From: Corynebacterium freiburgense
GTDB lineage: Bacteria > Actinomycetota > Actinomycetes > Mycobacteriales > Mycobacteriaceae
Assembly (NCBI RefSeq): GCF_030408815.1
Contig: NZ_CP047355.1
Coordinates: 1,054,001-1,118,000 of the forward strand
Reading direction: 5' to 3'
DNA: 64,000 nucleotides
Each line of letters begins with the position of its first letter. Position 1 is the stretch's first letter. Positions 19,335-28,089 of this stretch are shown in pieces. A program made the position numbers and the translations under genes. The notes beneath the pieces are model-generated. The model saw nothing but the letters and a program-made list of their open reading frames with translations, did not search any database and was not told the DNA's origin.

Positions 19335-20225
19335 ATGCCAAACCAGACAATTGCCGTGATTGGTTTAGGAAATATGGGCGGGCCAATGGCTGCTAACCTC
19401 GTAGCTGCTGGATATACCGTACAAGGTTTTGACGTTGTTCCGGCCGCCCAGGAAGCCGCCAAAACTGCCGGAGTTCAAGTTCGAACAAATGTTGGCGAAG
19501 CAGTTACTGGGGCCGATGTAATCCTTACCATGCTCCCCAATGGGGCGCTGGTCAACCAGGTGATAAACGAGGCCGTCGAAGCTCTTACACAACCCGCACT
19601 TTTTATCGATTCCTCAACTATCGCTGTTGAAGAAGCAAAGACAAATGCCACCCTAGCCGAAGCACACGGCCACCGTTATATCGATGCCCCAGTTTCCGGT
19701 GGCGTTGTCGGGGCAGCCGCAGGAACACTCGCATTTATGGTCGGAGGAGCCAAAGAGGACATTGCAAAAGCCTCCCCGCTTTTCGACGTCATGGGCCGCA
19801 ACGTTACCCATTGCGGCGATGTTGGCGCAGGTGAAGCAGCCAAACTCTGTAATAATATGATTCTCGGTGTGCAACAAATAGTAATTGCGGAAGCAATGGT
19901 CCTCGGTGAACGTTTAGGACTCAGTGCACAAGCATTCTATGATGTTGTATCCAATTCCACCGGAGCTTGTTGGGCGCTTACCGTAAACTGCCCAGTCCCG
20001 GGTGTTGTCGCGGCGTCGCCATCCAACCATGATTTTCAACCAGGCTTTGCAACTGACCTTATTGTGAAAGACCTTGGACTTGCCATGCAAGCGGCAGAAT
20101 CCACCGGGACGGAAACCCAAATGGGTGCCCAGGCGGCCGAACGCTACCAGCAACTTGCTCAAGCTGGTTATGGTGCTAAAGACTTTGGGGTTATTATTGC
20201 GGCGGTTCGTTCGAACCATCAATAA
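19335..20225 (+). CDS. mmsB: 3-hydroxyisobutyrate dehydrogenase
   Basis: 296 residues; oxidises 3-hydroxyisobutyrate to methylmalonate semialdehyde with NAD+, feeding MmsA. It starts after AAAGGAGG. Motifs of the beta-hydroxyacid dehydrogenase family appear in order: GLGNMGGPMAANL (dinucleotide site), DAPVSGGVVGAAAGTL (substrate site), and EAAKLCNNMILG with the catalytic Lys. The C-terminal region contains WALTVNCPVPG, usual in MmsB. Its last 32 bases overlap the end of the convergent TetR gene. mmsA and mmsB together give the 3-hydroxyisobutyrate to propionyl-CoA segment. Confidence 0.94.
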   Translation: MPNQTIAVIGLGNMGGPMAANLVAAGYTVQGFDVVPAAQEAAKTAGVQVRTNVGEAVTGADVILTMLPNGALVNQVINEAVEALTQPALFIDSSTIAVEEAKTNATLAEAHGHRYIDAPVSGGVVGAAAGTLAFMVGGAKEDIAKASPLFDVMGRNVTHCGDVGAGEAAKLCNNMILGVQQIVIAEAMVLGERLGLSAQAFYDVVSNSTGACWALTVNCPVPGVVAASPSNHDFQPGFATDLIVKDLGLAMQAAESTGTETQMGAQAAERYQQLAQAGYGAKDFGVIIAAVRSNHQ

Positions 20226-20769
20226 TGGACTGCAAAAGCACCGAGTAATACGAGACTAATTGCTCAGAATCAAATTGAGTAAACTCCGTATCCCCGACCC
20301 TTCGCATTAATGAAACGCCGGTAAGTAACGAGACCGCTGCCTGGGCGCGTAATTCCGGCGAAGGGAATGGAAAAGGAGCCTCTCGCTGAATACGTTTAGT
20401 AAGTGATTGTAGGATATCTTCCTTAATTCGCTTACCGATTGCGCTCAAAGAACCCTCGGAACCGTCCGTAATAGACAATGTGCGAATCATTGAATACGAA
20501 GCGGTGACTGGAGCAGTTAATGTCTCCCGAATAGAAGTTTCACCAAGGGAATGAAATGGGCCAGAAAACAACGCAGCTGCTGATGGGGTAAAATCTAATG
20601 TTTTCTCAAACAAATTTTCCTTATTAATAAAGTGCTTAATGATTAAAGGCGGGCTTACGTCAGCAGCTTGCGCAATATCTTTTAATGAAACCCCGGCGAA
20701 TGTATGGGTGCTAAATAAGTCCCGAGAGCACTCGAGGATTCGAGTCTTGGCGTCTTGTGCGGCGTCCAT
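20194..20769 (-). CDS. TetR-family transcriptional regulator
   Basis: 191 residues from the ATG at 20769 (MDAAQDAKTRILECSRDLF); the longer open frame to 20838 would run into the divergent permease gene. The N-terminal helix-turn-helix is clear: FAGVSLKDIAQAADVSPPLI, then IKHFINKENLFEKTL. The C-terminal ligand domain is all-helical and unassigned. It is divergent from the permease across 43 bases and convergent with mmsB, so it most likely represses the permease, and perhaps mmsAB, in response to a pathway acid or CoA ester. That role is inferred from position. Confidence 0.9.
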   Translation of the reverse strand: MDAAQDAKTRILECSRDLFSTHTFAGVSLKDIAQAADVSPPLIIKHFINKENLFEKTLDFTPSAAALFSGPFHSLGETSIRETLTAPVTASYSMIRTLSITDGSEGSLSAIGKRIKEDILQSLTKRIQREAPFPFPSPELRAQAAVSLLTGVSLMRRVGDTEFTQFDSEQLVSYYSVLLQSIIDGSNEPPQ

Positions 20770-20812
20770 GCTCGAAAGCCTACTGAAAAAGCAACACCCT
20801 AGGAGTGACACA

Positions 20813-22258
20813 ATGGTATTGCCACTGACCGGCATCATCCTATCTCTTATTGTTTTAATGGCATTAGCCTACCGCGGACATTCCGTAGTGATTGTTGCTC
20901 CTATCGCAGCGTTTATTGCCGCAATATTTTCTCAGGCTCCGTTGCTTGCCTCGTATACGCAAATCTTTATGCCGGCGCTCGGTAAATTTATTGTGAGCTT
21001 TTTCCCATTGTTTCTAGCAGGGGCAATCTTTGGAAAACTCATGACCTCCGCTGGGCTCGCGACAGACCTGGCCCAGGGAATTACCAAACTCTTTGGCCCC
21101 AAACGCGCAATGCTTTCAACAGTGCTTGCCACCGCTTTATTAACATACGGCGGCGTCAGTGCTTGGGTAGTAGCTTTTACAATCGTTCCAATTGCAATCG
21201 AACTATTCCGCGAAGCAGGGATTCCCAAACGACTGATGCCAGCAGCTCTGGGCCTGGGGACGATTACCTTTGCACTCGCGGCGCTCCCAGGCAGCCCGCA
21301 AATTCACAATGTGATTCCCACACAATACTTTGGAACCAATAGCTATGCCGCCCCAATACTCGGAATTATTGGTGCAATAGCCATGTTTGCCCTTGGAATG
21401 GCATGGCTCCAATACCGAATTCGTAGCCTCCAAACAGCCGGGGAAACTTTCCTTCCTGAAGGCGCGGATGACACACCATTACGCTCAACATTCCATAAAG
21501 ATGGCATAGATCTAGATGGCACAAAAGAAACCGAAATCCACCACCCAGTATCTGGCGGAAATATCGCAGCACGCGGCTTACTAGGGTTACTGCCAATCGC
21601 CGTAGTGATAGGAATGAATTTCCTCTTTCTGTATGTAATTTCCAAACAAATGGATTACAGCTATTTGGCCGAAGAAAAATTCGGTGGAGTAACACTAGAC
21701 AAAGTGGTTAGTGTTTGGTCCGTGGTTGTGGGCCTGGTTACCGCTATTTTGCTTATTTTCCTTATGAAGTTCCGAATGGCAAATGAACTTTTTGCGGACC
21801 TTTCTGATGGTGCTAAAAACGCTATTCTGCCAGTATTCACAACAGCTTCTGAAGTTGGCTATGGGGCAGTAGTGGCGTCACTCGCTGTCTTCGCGGCAGT
21901 ACGTGAAGGCATTTTTTCTATAAGTGACAATGTCTTGGTGGTATCCACTGCCTCGGCGGGGGTGATCTCTGGCATTACTGGATCTTCATCGGGAGGACTA
22001 TCCATCACATTGCAGGCCTTTGGTGAGGAACTGAAACAAGCAGCAATTGACCAGGATGTAAGCCTTGAAGTCCTACATCGAATTACCGCAATGGCCTCAG
22101 TGAGTTTTGACTCGCTCCCGCACAACGGTGCAATTCTTACAATGCTTATTGTGTGTGGCATGACCCACCGGCAATCCTATAAAGACATTGCAGTAGTTAC
22201 CGTGGTCATTCCACTTATCGTTGTGCTTACGCTTCTTGCCGGGATCACCTTAATGTAG
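20813..22258 (+). CDS. GntP-family permease (gluconate/hydroxy-acid:H+ symporter type)
   Basis: 481 residues with about 12-14 hydrophobic segments. The ATG at 20813 has AGGAG eight bases upstream; the long upstream open frame is an artefact overlapping the TetR gene. Family-like features are LALAYRGHSVVIVAPIAA-type first helices, LTYGGVSAWVVAFTIVPIA, the conserved ALPGSPQIHNVIPTQYFGT loop (given in part: LPGSPQIHN) and VISGITGSSSGGLSITLQ near the C-terminus. GntP members take up gluconate, other sugar acids or 3-hydroxybutyrate. Beside mmsAB the likely substrate is 3-hydroxyisobutyrate or a similar short hydroxy acid rather than gluconate; no gluconate kinase is nearby. Confidence 0.88.
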   Translation: MVLPLTGIILSLIVLMALAYRGHSVVIVAPIAAFIAAIFSQAPLLASYTQIFMPALGKFIVSFFPLFLAGAIFGKLMTSAGLATDLAQGITKLFGPKRAMLSTVLATALLTYGGVSAWVVAFTIVPIAIELFREAGIPKRLMPAALGLGTITFALAALPGSPQIHNVIPTQYFGTNSYAAPILGIIGAIAMFALGMAWLQYRIRSLQTAGETFLPEGADDTPLRSTFHKDGIDLDGTKETEIHHPVSGGNIAARGLLGLLPIAVVIGMNFLFLYVISKQMDYSYLAEEKFGGVTLDKVVSVWSVVVGLVTAILLIFLMKFRMANELFADLSDGAKNAILPVFTTASEVGYGAVVASLAVFAAVREGIFSISDNVLVVSTASAGVISGITGSSSGGLSITLQAFGEELKQAAIDQDVSLEVLHRITAMASVSFDSLPHNGAILTMLIVCGMTHRQSYKDIAVVTVVIPLIVVLTLLAGITLM

Positions 22259-22436
22259 CGGTGGTTTGACGGTGCAATGCACTAAACGTGTGTTGGTGGT
22301 GTAATTGACAAAGTGATAACAATTTGAGGAATTTAATTATGTAAAGCAAATCATATATTAGTATCTGCTATATCCTTGAATATCTATACCTTTGGATATG
22401 TTGAATGCAAATATCTAGCATCGAAGGAGATAGCAG

Positions 22437-22784
22437 ATGAATGACCATAAACAATCTGATATCAGTGGACAACAATCCGATCCGCAAGCGCATCCACTTT
22501 CGCTACAGCAGACTGGAACCATGGTGCAAAAGCCAGGAATCGGCTCAATTATTTTAGGGTTAATCCTTATTACTTTTGGAACTCTAATGAGCCTTGCCCA
22601 GGTATCTATTGCTGTTGGTGGCCAAAATCCTATTACGAATGATTCTGCAGACCCTATTGCGATGGCTACTTCAATTATTATGACCGCTTTATTTACTGTT
22701 GTGCCGATCTTTTTAGGGATTGTGATTCTGATCCTTAGAACAAAGCAGAAACGCAAATGGGAACTACAAAGTAAGCCGCGCTGA
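22437..22784 (+). CDS. Small two-helix membrane protein
   Basis: 115 residues. GAAGGAGA lies nine bases before the ATG. The first 30 residues are polar and rich in Gln, Ser and His. Two transmembrane helices follow (GSIILGLILITFGTLMSLAQ, then a second around FTVVPIFLGIVILILR), with a short basic tail (TKQKRKW) that should stay in the cytoplasm. The loop between them is polar. No family recognised. Single gene with its own terminator. Confidence 0.75.
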   Translation: MNDHKQSDISGQQSDPQAHPLSLQQTGTMVQKPGIGSIILGLILITFGTLMSLAQVSIAVGGQNPITNDSADPIAMATSIIMTALFTVVPIFLGIVILILRTKQKRKWELQSKPR

Positions 22785-22805
22785 TATACACAGGCGGCAA
22801 TACTG

Positions 22806-22856
22806 AAAACACGGATGCTTAAAGGTGGTAAGCCTTAGGTTTGAGCATCCGAGTTT
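22806..22856. terminator. Bidirectional terminator between the small membrane protein and parA
   Basis: The stem CGGATGCTTAAA with TTTGAGCATCCG contains one G-T pair. It is flanked by AAAAC on the left and GTTTT on the right, so it can work for both convergent genes. Confidence 0.75.
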
Positions 22857-22892
22857 TAGTGTTAAACATGGTTGTATTAGTTTGTGTGGCGT

Positions 22893-23957
22893 CTAGAACA
22901 TTTGTTGGTAAATATTCGCCGCGACCTTATGAATATCACTGACATAGTTGTTTCGTTGGTTTTTCTGACTTCCGATGAGTCCGTCCGAATGTTCAAGGCC
23001 AGCAATGGGGCTGTGTGCATCTTGAGCTAAAGCAGGCATCGAAGCCATTTGCGGAACGTGACCAAGAAGATAATTTGCCTCATATGATCCTAAACTCGTC
23101 GCTATCCTATTGGCTTCTGTGCTGAATTTTTCGCGGAAAAGCTCATAAGCACCGACGAGAATTTCCTGGCCATCCTTTTTACGCTTCTTATATTCCAAGG
23201 TCGTGTATCCCAGGTATCGGAGATTGCGGCCATTTTGACCGTGCAGGCGAAGTGGTCGCAACTTTTCATGAGCATCAAAGGAATAACGCTCCCACTGGGC
23301 CATGTTCGCCTCCGACATTTCACTATATTCGCTGGTCCAATCGGAAAACCATCGGGACAGGTTCCCAAAAGCGTGGTAGCTAAAAAGATCGGTGGAAGTA
23401 GGGGTGACAAAGAAATCGCACCCCAACAGAACCGTGCGGTTAAACGGGCCCAGACTTGGGCCGACATCAAAAAAGATTACATCGTAAGAATCAGAATCTT
23501 CCATTGCGGTAGCTAGCTGGCCGGCCCAATGTACCCGGCGGAAATCCCCAGTTTTGCGGCTCAATGCATTGGACCAAGCCTCACTCATAACGTCTTCGAT
23601 TTGGGAAAGCGTGGGGTGGCCTGGCAAAACATCAACTTGGAAGCGGTTCGATCTATACGGATTGATAGCGGTATCAATGCTTGGTTCGCCTTCGCGAATC
23701 GGCACAAATAGCGAGTAAACGGTTTTACGGAGTGAAGAGCGTATAGCCTCATCTGCATTATTTGCTCCACCATAAATTTCTTCGCACTGCTCATTCGTAA
23801 GCATGAGCTGCGTGGCGTTGCACTGAGGATCACAATCAACATAGAGGACCCGCTTGCCGCGTTGCGAGAAATAGTGCGCAACATTGGTGGAAAGGGTTGT
23901 TTTTCCGACACCACCTTTATTATTAAAGAAACTGATGGTTTTAATACCTGTTGCCAT
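22893..23957 (-). CDS. ParA-family ATPase, orphan (no ParB beside it)
   Basis: 354 residues. The deviant Walker A KGGVGKTT (14-21) and DCDPQCNATQ (41 onward) are followed by VIFFDVGPSLGPFNRTVLLG (Walker B region; given in part) and a C-terminal half that is longer than in small chromosomal ParA/Soj proteins. Such ATPases dimerise with ATP on DNA and position plasmids, chromosomes or protein complexes. No ParB, and no helix-turn-helix partner, lies on either side. Upstream (24054-24175) are two inverted repeats built on AATCTGCCT that could be a partition-like or operator site. Its place directly downstream of the Z1 island suggests an accessory role, but a terminator separates them. Confidence 0.88.
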   Translation of the reverse strand: MATGIKTISFFNNKGGVGKTTLSTNVAHYFSQRGKRVLYVDCDPQCNATQLMLTNEQCEEIYGGANNADEAIRSSLRKTVYSLFVPIREGEPSIDTAINPYRSNRFQVDVLPGHPTLSQIEDVMSEAWSNALSRKTGDFRRVHWAGQLATAMEDSDSYDVIFFDVGPSLGPFNRTVLLGCDFFVTPTSTDLFSYHAFGNLSRWFSDWTSEYSEMSEANMAQWERYSFDAHEKLRPLRLHGQNGRNLRYLGYTTLEYKKRKKDGQEILVGAYELFREKFSTEANRIATSLGSYEANYLLGHVPQMASMPALAQDAHSPIAGLEHSDGLIGSQKNQRNNYVSDIHKVAANIYQQMF

Positions 23958-24053
23958 GTTCCGCGGTCCTCAACTCGGATATCGGTTTATAAAAATTAGC
24001 TAGGTATTAGATTAGAGAATTACTTGAATCGTGTCACATTGGGGGCAATGTAG

Positions 24054-24078
24054 ATCTGCCTTATGTGAAAAGGCAGAT
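24054..24078. repeat. Inverted repeat 1 upstream of parA (ATCTGCCTT / AAGGCAGAT)
   Basis: Perfect 9-base arms with a 7-base loop, about 100 bases upstream of the parA start. The same word occurs in repeat copies B and C. Confidence 0.7.
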
Positions 24079-24134
24079 TTGACATGAATCGCGTCTAACG
24101 GTGACGTTTTCCCAGTTCGCGATAAAGCCGTTGT

Positions 24135-24175
24135 TAAATCTGCCTCAGGCACATTTGACATCTAAGGCAGATTTA
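24135..24175. repeat. Inverted repeat 2 upstream of parA (TAAATCTGCCT / AGGCAGATTTA)
   Basis: Perfect 11-base arms separated by 19 bases, which contain an imperfect CAGGCACATTTGACA. Together with repeat 1 this gives four copies of the core word in 122 bases. Confidence 0.7.
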
Positions 24176-24274
24176 GGTTGTGGGCTACTGGAGCCCCCTA
24201 TATACACGATGTACCCCCTATCGAACGCTCATCGCGCGCCCACTAAGCGCCCTTAGTCCACTAGACAGAATGGT

Positions 24275-24319
24275 AAAACCCCCAGATCAACCAGATTTGG
24301 GTGTGGTTGTGCTGGGGGT
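24275..24319 (-). terminator. Terminator of the Z1/GHKL/nuclease operon
   Basis: ACCCCCAG pairs with CTGGGGGT, with an inner AACCA/TGGTT pairing. On the minus strand it is followed by TTTTACC. It begins about 45 bases past the last stop of the operon. Confidence 0.8.
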
Positions 24320-24365
24320 CGTTGTATCGAGGAGCTTAGCTCGTTAAGCCCACCGTTATCTAGCC

Positions 24366-25154
24366 CTAGTCTTCTGTAGCCGTTGATTCGGTGGCCACTG
24401 AGTCAAGGTATTTGGTGAAGATTTCTTTGACTCGCTGTTCAAGTTGCTGGTCGTTGAGGGTGTCAAAGTCGATGATTTCGGACCAGCGGCCGAAGTGCAC
24501 CATGACGTTATTGAGGTTGTCTACGCGTGAGTAGGGGTTATTGGCGTATTCGGAGAATCGGGAGATGTGTTCCTTGGCAATGGCTTGGGCAATGCGAGGG
24601 TTGCCTCCGAAGGTTGTGCGGTCGAGGATTGAGGCGCATTCATTGTCGCCGAGGACTGCGTTGATTTCTGAGCCGAAGGTAAAGCTTCGCCACCAGGCAC
24701 GTCGGAAGATATTGCGACGGTTTTTGCCTAGCCATGCGTCATATTCGGGGTTTCGGGATTTATTGGGATAGCGCCATTTTGCTACGTCTGGGAGGAGTAC
24801 AAGTGTGAAGTAGTTCCAGACGAGTTCGTCGGCTGCTTGGGTTGGTAGGAGGTGCATATTTTCATAGAGGTAGTTGCCTACTTCATAGTCGAATATGCTC
24901 ATGGATTGTTTATCGCCGCCTTTGGGATACCCGTGTTTATGGGCAATTTGGCGGACACCATCGCGGAGTTTTAGCAGGTACTCGTCGGAGACGGGGTTGG
25001 AGCAGATGCCGTCGAAGTGCGCCAGAGGGTGCGCGACGTCGTTATTTTCTTGGAGGCGTGCTATTGATTTTGAAATAGCTTGACGGGCGAGCTCAACGGC
25101 GTGGGGGCGGTCGAGAAGCTTGTAGTAAAAGTATGCGTCGTTGGGTTTATTCAT
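24366..25154 (-). CDS. Unknown protein, last gene of the Z1/GHKL operon
   Basis: 262 residues, soluble, mostly helical by composition. The ATG overlaps the upstream stop (ATGA), so translation is coupled. Recurrent features are DYEVGNYLYENMHLLP, DELVWNYFTLVLLPDVAKWRY and KNRRNIFRRAWWRSF, a Trp/Arg-rich patch that could bind nucleic acid. The layout is like DUF6339-type proteins that sit beside Z1 genes, but I give this as a memory-based guess. No nuclease, protease or NTPase motif seen. Its fixed position at the end of the operon suggests a structural subunit or accessory factor of the complex. Confidence 0.8.
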   Translation of the reverse strand: MNKPNDAYFYYKLLDRPHAVELARQAISKSIARLQENNDVAHPLAHFDGICSNPVSDEYLLKLRDGVRQIAHKHGYPKGGDKQSMSIFDYEVGNYLYENMHLLPTQAADELVWNYFTLVLLPDVAKWRYPNKSRNPEYDAWLGKNRRNIFRRAWWRSFTFGSEINAVLGDNECASILDRTTFGGNPRIAQAIAKEHISRFSEYANNPYSRVDNLNNVMVHFGRWSEIIDFDTLNDQQLEQRVKEIFTKYLDSVATESTATED

Positions 25155-26080
25155 TTCTTGCTCTTTTGAGAGTGGAAGAAGTATGCCTGGATTCGGGCGT
25201 GGATTTCGCCAGGGGTTTGTTCGTAGATGTTTTTGGTTTCTTGCAGGGTTTGCTCACCGAAGATCGCGGTGTGTATGGATACGAGCTTTTCTGCGAGAGT
25301 TCCGTGTTCGATAATTTCCGGGTCGAGTTCATCGGGTTCGAACAACAAGGTGTGAACGATAAGCTGGCCTACTACATCTGAATTAAGAAAAGCTCGGAAG
25401 TCTTTACTGTCCAAGGACTGTGGGTCAGCTAGGTAGTTTTCTACGCGGGGGTGGGCGTTATTAAGCAGGAGGCGAATTGCGGCGCTTGCGTGGCGGTGGA
25501 GATGTCGGTCAACCTCAAGGCGCCACATTGCGGTGGTCGGTTCGATGCGGGCTTCTTTAAAATTGACAGCACTTAATGGGAACTGAGTTTCCGGGCTGTC
25601 AAGGTTTACAGAAACAGTTGCCTCCCAAAGCCGACTGCCTGGGTATTTCGGCGCGAGTGTTGGTTCGTTTGCCCGGGGGTTTTCAAGCAGTACTACGGAA
25701 ATACGGAAGCTTACGGTGCCGCCGAGTTCTGTGCCTGGCAGTTTGACCTTGAGGGTTTGTTTGCCATTGACAACTTCTTGAACTTCGGTAGCATTATGCC
25801 GCCCGGTTTTTGAGGATTTCCACACAATTGCGGCGCCAATACGAGCAGCTGGAGTGTCAGTGAGCGGGTCATCATCGGGGAGACCGGCTTCTTTAAGTAC
25901 ACGGGGGAGATCGGCGTCGATAGTGATAGTTGCTTCAACGGGGGTTTCGTAGGTCCAGGTGCTTTCGGGACCGTCTTCGGTATAGGCAACGGGTTCATCA
26001 TCGACAAGGATTTCGTAGTCGACGAGTCGGATTGAATCCGCCGAAGGTTGGCGGAATCCAAGGCTGATGCGATTTGCCAT
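25151..26080 (-). CDS. Unknown protein, fourth gene of the Z1/GHKL operon
   Basis: 309 residues. Start and upstream stop share one base (TAATG), so it is coupled to the GHKL ATPase gene. The N-terminal 170 residues look like beta-sandwich domains (LVDYEILVDDEPVAY, WTYETPVEATITID, KLPGTELGGTVSFRISVVLL). The C-terminal part is helical (WRLEVDRHLHRHASAAIRLLLNNAHP and a QTPGEIHARIQAYFFHS tail; given in part). No catalytic motif seen. It would correspond in position to the DUF component of mza-type systems. Function unknown; possibly the scaffold between the ATPase and effector subunits. Confidence 0.8.
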   Translation of the reverse strand: MANRISLGFRQPSADSIRLVDYEILVDDEPVAYTEDGPESTWTYETPVEATITIDADLPRVLKEAGLPDDDPLTDTPAARIGAAIVWKSSKTGRHNATEVQEVVNGKQTLKVKLPGTELGGTVSFRISVVLLENPRANEPTLAPKYPGSRLWEATVSVNLDSPETQFPLSAVNFKEARIEPTTAMWRLEVDRHLHRHASAAIRLLLNNAHPRVENYLADPQSLDSKDFRAFLNSDVVGQLIVHTLLFEPDELDPEIIEHGTLAEKLVSIHTAIFGEQTLQETKNIYEQTPGEIHARIQAYFFHSQKSKK

Positions 26081-28083
26081 TAGTCTTCCTCCTGCTCGTC
26101 ACGTCGAAGTAGGGTGGTGTGTACTTCGGTGCCGATATTGAGCATAATTGCGGTGTTATCTGGTTGGAGAAGTGCAATATAGCCTTCCCAACTATCGTCA
26201 GTAATCTGGACATCTGTGATTTCTGGGGCTTCGGCTTTCGCCGCCAATGATTCCCAATCCAAGGTCGGATCATAGGGATCAATCCATCCCAACGGGACAG
26301 CTAAGGAAATGCCCTGTTCACGCCTGGTATAGCGTTTTCCATCCACAACTGAAACTGGATGCACGGACAGCGTCGCACCTGTGAGTGATGCTGCTTTACT
26401 AAGTTTGGCATTGACTTTAAAAACCGCCACAATGCCACGAGTAGTAGCTTCCATCGTTTCAAAGTTTGCGGACGTGGTAATGCCTGCTCGTGGGGTTTTC
26501 TTTACTGAGCGATTTGTGGCGGACGGTGACTTTACCTTTGGGGTTCGGCCCCCGGTGCCGTCGGAAAGAATCTTTCCAAGGTCTTGGGAGAGCTTTACAA
26601 TCGCGGGGCTGGATACGGATCGTACAACCTTGACCGGGCTGGGGGTGAGCTCTTTGATATGGTCGCGCAGACGGTCGAATGCTACCTTGACTGGGTTTGT
26701 GCGGCGCGGCGTGGTTTTGCCTGGTTGGAAATACCGTGGGTCTGAAAGGTCAACGGTTTTCGGGTTCCATTCATCGTGGGCTGGCGGCTCGCTTGCGGCA
26801 AAAATCGCATCGAGTTTCGACGCCGCGACAAACACCCCGCCATACCCGGAACCGACCGCACCCTTGGGGCCCTGCCAATAATCAACAACCATACGAGGAC
26901 CACGCATTAATGCGATATGGCGGTCATACACTTTATCGGTAATTTCGCTGGATTCCGGAATACGTGACAAGCGATAGAGGCATAATTTGCCAAGGTATTC
27001 GGCAGGGCGCTTTGAAGCAATATCCCGAATGCGATACCGGGAACTACCGGACCAATCATCAGAAACCTCATGGAATTCCGGCTCAGGATGCTTTACCAAT
27101 TCCTTATAGGCGCGAACAATATGGGTAAGACCAGGATCTTTATCTGGATCCGGAATGGTAACTGGAGTGCCTCGATCGGTTACAAAGAATGAAATCGGGT
27201 CCATATTCTTGTGTTGCACAACCATATGTGGCCAAGCCCATTTTGTCAGGGCTTTTGCAATATTATTCATGCTAAACGCGGCCACAGCGCTGGAATCCAT
27301 ATCGGAATCCTCGGGGGCCTCAAATGCCGGATCCAGTACGGCAATAGAAGTACCAGTTTGCTGGTGCTCATTAAAATAACGATCCATACCAAACGCTGCT
27401 GCTAGCTGATCGGCATCGTCGCCAGTAAATGGTTCGGCGAAGTCCGCGCCAGCAATACCGTCTGCCTGCACACCCCACCAGTGACGGCCGGTAAAGTTCA
27501 GCTCATCGATATGGAAGGCCTCGCTAATTGCCATGGCAATAAAGCGGTTTACTCGCTTGCCTTCCTCATTGCGAGTGCGGGTATACACCAATACGGTATT
27601 GATCTTGCTGGCATCGAAGAATACGCCTTTGCCAAAACCGTATGTTCCACCGCCTACGGCCTTATCTGAACTCCGCCCGATATTTCGCACAAATGACACA
27701 AAGTCGTCTTTGCAGTCAACATAGGTTGCGGCGGAGGTAGGGCCCTGTAAACCGCCGGTGCCGCAGTCAGACACAACAATCAGCGGAAGTTCATCTTTTT
27801 GGAGGAAAGCCCCAAGTGAATCTTCAACGCCGGTGAGGTCTTCGCCGAAGAAGTCCCGGAGCTGTTTGACGGCTGCTTCATTAAGAATGTCATAGTCGAT
27901 GGCGAAGGTAACTCCATCTGTATGACTACCGACGTCCCGAGCATCCCAGCTATTCTGCAAAGTTTCGCGGGTGAACATCTCCCAGCGATGCAAATTTGGA
28001 CGCCCAAGTGCCTTTTTCGTTGAAGTACCGTACGTGCTTCCGGAATCACCGAAAGGTTCCTTGTGGTGAAAGACGTTAAGCAT
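26080..28083 (-). CDS. GHKL ATPase (MORC/MutL-like), putative defence component
   Basis: 667 residues. The Bergerat fold is clear: N-box RETLQNSWDARD (39-50; Glu and Asn for Mg-ATP), G1 box SDCGTGG (105-111) and G2 loop GGGTYGFGKG (144-153). It lacks histidine-kinase dimerisation and receiver domains, so it is a GHKL machine of the MutL/MORC/Hsp90 type, which clamps and opens with ATP. A long Lys/Pro/Thr-rich linker follows (around GGRTPKVKSPSATNRSVKK), then a C-terminal domain. Comparable proteins are known from restriction-like and defence operons with Z1 and PD-(D/E)XK partners. Six bases separate it from the nuclease gene upstream. Confidence 0.88.
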   Translation of the reverse strand: MLNVFHHKEPFGDSGSTYGTSTKKALGRPNLHRWEMFTRETLQNSWDARDVGSHTDGVTFAIDYDILNEAAVKQLRDFFGEDLTGVEDSLGAFLQKDELPLIVVSDCGTGGLQGPTSAATYVDCKDDFVSFVRNIGRSSDKAVGGGTYGFGKGVFFDASKINTVLVYTRTRNEEGKRVNRFIAMAISEAFHIDELNFTGRHWWGVQADGIAGADFAEPFTGDDADQLAAAFGMDRYFNEHQQTGTSIAVLDPAFEAPEDSDMDSSAVAAFSMNNIAKALTKWAWPHMVVQHKNMDPISFFVTDRGTPVTIPDPDKDPGLTHIVRAYKELVKHPEPEFHEVSDDWSGSSRYRIRDIASKRPAEYLGKLCLYRLSRIPESSEITDKVYDRHIALMRGPRMVVDYWQGPKGAVGSGYGGVFVAASKLDAIFAASEPPAHDEWNPKTVDLSDPRYFQPGKTTPRRTNPVKVAFDRLRDHIKELTPSPVKVVRSVSSPAIVKLSQDLGKILSDGTGGRTPKVKSPSATNRSVKKTPRAGITTSANFETMEATTRGIVAVFKVNAKLSKAASLTGATLSVHPVSVVDGKRYTRREQGISLAVPLGWIDPYDPTLDWESLAAKAEAPEITDVQITDDSWEGYIALLQPDNTAIMLNIGTEVHTTLLRRDEQEED

Positions 28084-28089
28084 GTTTTC

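Larger units (their letters stand above)
23958..24365. other. Gene-free stretch upstream of parA with related repeat words
   Basis: 408 bases without a gene. It holds two inverted repeats of the AATCTGCCT word (listed separately), a segment GGTTGTGGGCTACTGGAGCC that resembles part of copies B and C of the repeat element (GGTTGTG-type words next to AGGCAGATTT), and the terminator of the Z1 operon. The palindromic modules of the other copies are not present. Confidence 0.6.

Noticed and set aside
20639-20812. N-terminal extension of the GntP permease
   Set aside because: It would overlap the start of the divergent TetR gene; the ATG at 20813 has a good ribosome site and begins at the first helix.
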